This document shows, piece by piece, positions 12,058 through 12,559 of a stretch of DNA of 12,559 nucleotides (the stretch's first letter is position 1; each line of letters begins with the position of its first letter). Below the pieces are notes generated by a model. The model had not been told where the DNA came from and ran no database searches. It saw only the letters and a list, made by a program, of their open reading frames with translations. The DNA is from Proteiniphilum sp. UBA4977 (GTDB lineage Bacteria; Bacteroidota; Bacteroidia; Bacteroidales; Dysgonomonadaceae). The position numbers and the translations under genes were made by a program. Location of the stretch: assembly GCA_002398565.1 (NCBI GenBank), contig DGZP01000119.1, positions 61,159 through 73,717 on the forward strand. Reading direction: 5' to 3'.

Positions 12058-12559
12058 CTATTTTTTATCTTTTTTAACAAAGCCACGTACCATAATACCC
12101 GCCCGACGGAATCTCTGATACTTCCAGTCCTTCTTCCGGTCCATAATTTTCTTGATCCGGTTCTGGCTTGTGTAGTCGATCGGCTTCCTCTCGCCGAACG
12201 CCCCCTCCCAGATCTCCCGGATGGTCACGCTGTCGCGGAGAACCGCGTTCTCGTCATCCACATCCTCGAAAAAGTCCGTCGCCGATGGCGGTAAGATTTC
12301 CCAGTTTGTCGGCACCGGCCGGCCCAGGAACTCGTCGATATCGTCCTCCCAGGCGTCGATCTCCATGTGCTCCTGCTGCTTCTGCCTTGCGATCTTCTCC
12401 AGCCTGTCGGACAGGTACGGACGCGCTCCGGCCTCGTAGTAGTGCTTTGCTTCCGCCCAGACCTGGTCCAGTTCCTCCTCCGTGTATTCCTCCCAGTCCC
12501 GGATCCTTCTTTCCTTGTTGACTTCACAGGGCCAGAACCGGCGATCCCCGCCGATCCCT
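12058..12559 (-). CDS. VapE-like primase/helicase ATPase, C-terminal part (gene continues past right edge)
   Basis: The last 166 residues of a virulence-associated E (VapE) family protein are in the window; the frame is open to the right edge. It begins GIGGDRRFWPCEV, with the conserved RRFWP stretch containing the arginine-finger region of the family. It continues with WEEYTEEELDQVWAEAKHYYEAG and ends with VTIREIWEGAFGERKPID, then QNRIKKIMDRKKDWKYQRFRRAG. The last part resembles the C-terminal winged-helix-like end found in VapE proteins ('tireIweeafg'). VapE family members are SF3-like or P-loop ATPases that act in phage and satellite replication, often fused to a primase. Its N-terminal domains are not visible. 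The adjacent repeats would be a fitting origin. Confidence 0.9.
   Translation of the reverse strand, partial: GIGGDRRFWPCEVNKERRIRDWEEYTEEELDQVWAEAKHYYEAGARPYLSDRLEKIARQKQQEHMEIDAWEDDIDEFLGRPVPTNWEILPPSATDFFEDVDDENAVLRDSVTIREIWEGAFGERKPIDYTSQNRIKKIMDRKKDWKYQRFRRAGIMVRGFVKKDKK

Noticed and set aside
1..12559. tRNA, rRNA, insertion sequence, integrase or attachment site
   Set aside because: No cloverleaf, transposase motif, recombinase motif or flanking duplication was seen; the window is a continuous phage module.

Overview
The window is a stretch of a tailed-phage genome (free phage or prophage) of the HK97 fold and siphovirus-like type, with every recognisable gene on the minus strand. Genes therefore read from right to left: replication, then small regulators, then packaging, then head, then the head-tail joint, then the tail tube. 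The host is probably a member of the Bacteroidota, perhaps Bacteroidales. The start codons are preceded by A/T-rich leaders with no Shine-Dalgarno sequence (tail tube, capsid, portal, small terminase, VRR-NUC), and a VapE-type ATPase followed by VRR-NUC and SNF2 genes fits that group. The host call is an inference. No integrase, attachment site, tRNA or host gene is visible, so lysogeny cannot be decided.

Replication region (about 10120-12559): the 3' end of a VapE-like primase/helicase ATPase runs off the right edge. It is followed by a 295-base noncoding stretch holding many GTCACA-type repeats, a second repeat family (TTTAGCAT) and A/T-rich DNA, a layout resembling a replication origin or a clustered operator. 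A VRR-NUC nuclease and a compact SNF2 helicase follow and overlap each other.

Regulator and packaging region (about 7170-10115): a 60-residue MetJ/Arc-like or HTH protein, a 108-residue protein resembling sigma-70 region 2, and an HNH endonuclease form a nested overlapping trio. A 215-base gap follows with inverted repeats, a palindrome flanked by direct repeats, and phased A/T tracts. This is the best cos/pac candidate in the window. P27-type small terminase and Terminase_1-type large terminase come next.

Cargo (5157-7156): two translationally coupled genes with three glycosyltransferase-like domains sit between the large terminase and the portal, where HK97-type phages usually have nothing. 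They end at a strong intrinsic terminator.

Morphogenesis (1-5052): portal, prohead protease, major capsid protein with a delta domain, gp6-like connector, head-closure protein, gp10-like protein, DUF3168 tail terminator and the start of the tail tube gene form one tight operon.

A 36-bp element is present twice with 35/36 identity, just ahead of the small terminase and just ahead of the portal, the latter directly after the terminator. It is a good candidate for a phage-specific promoter or leader, and the sigma-like protein is a speculative partner.
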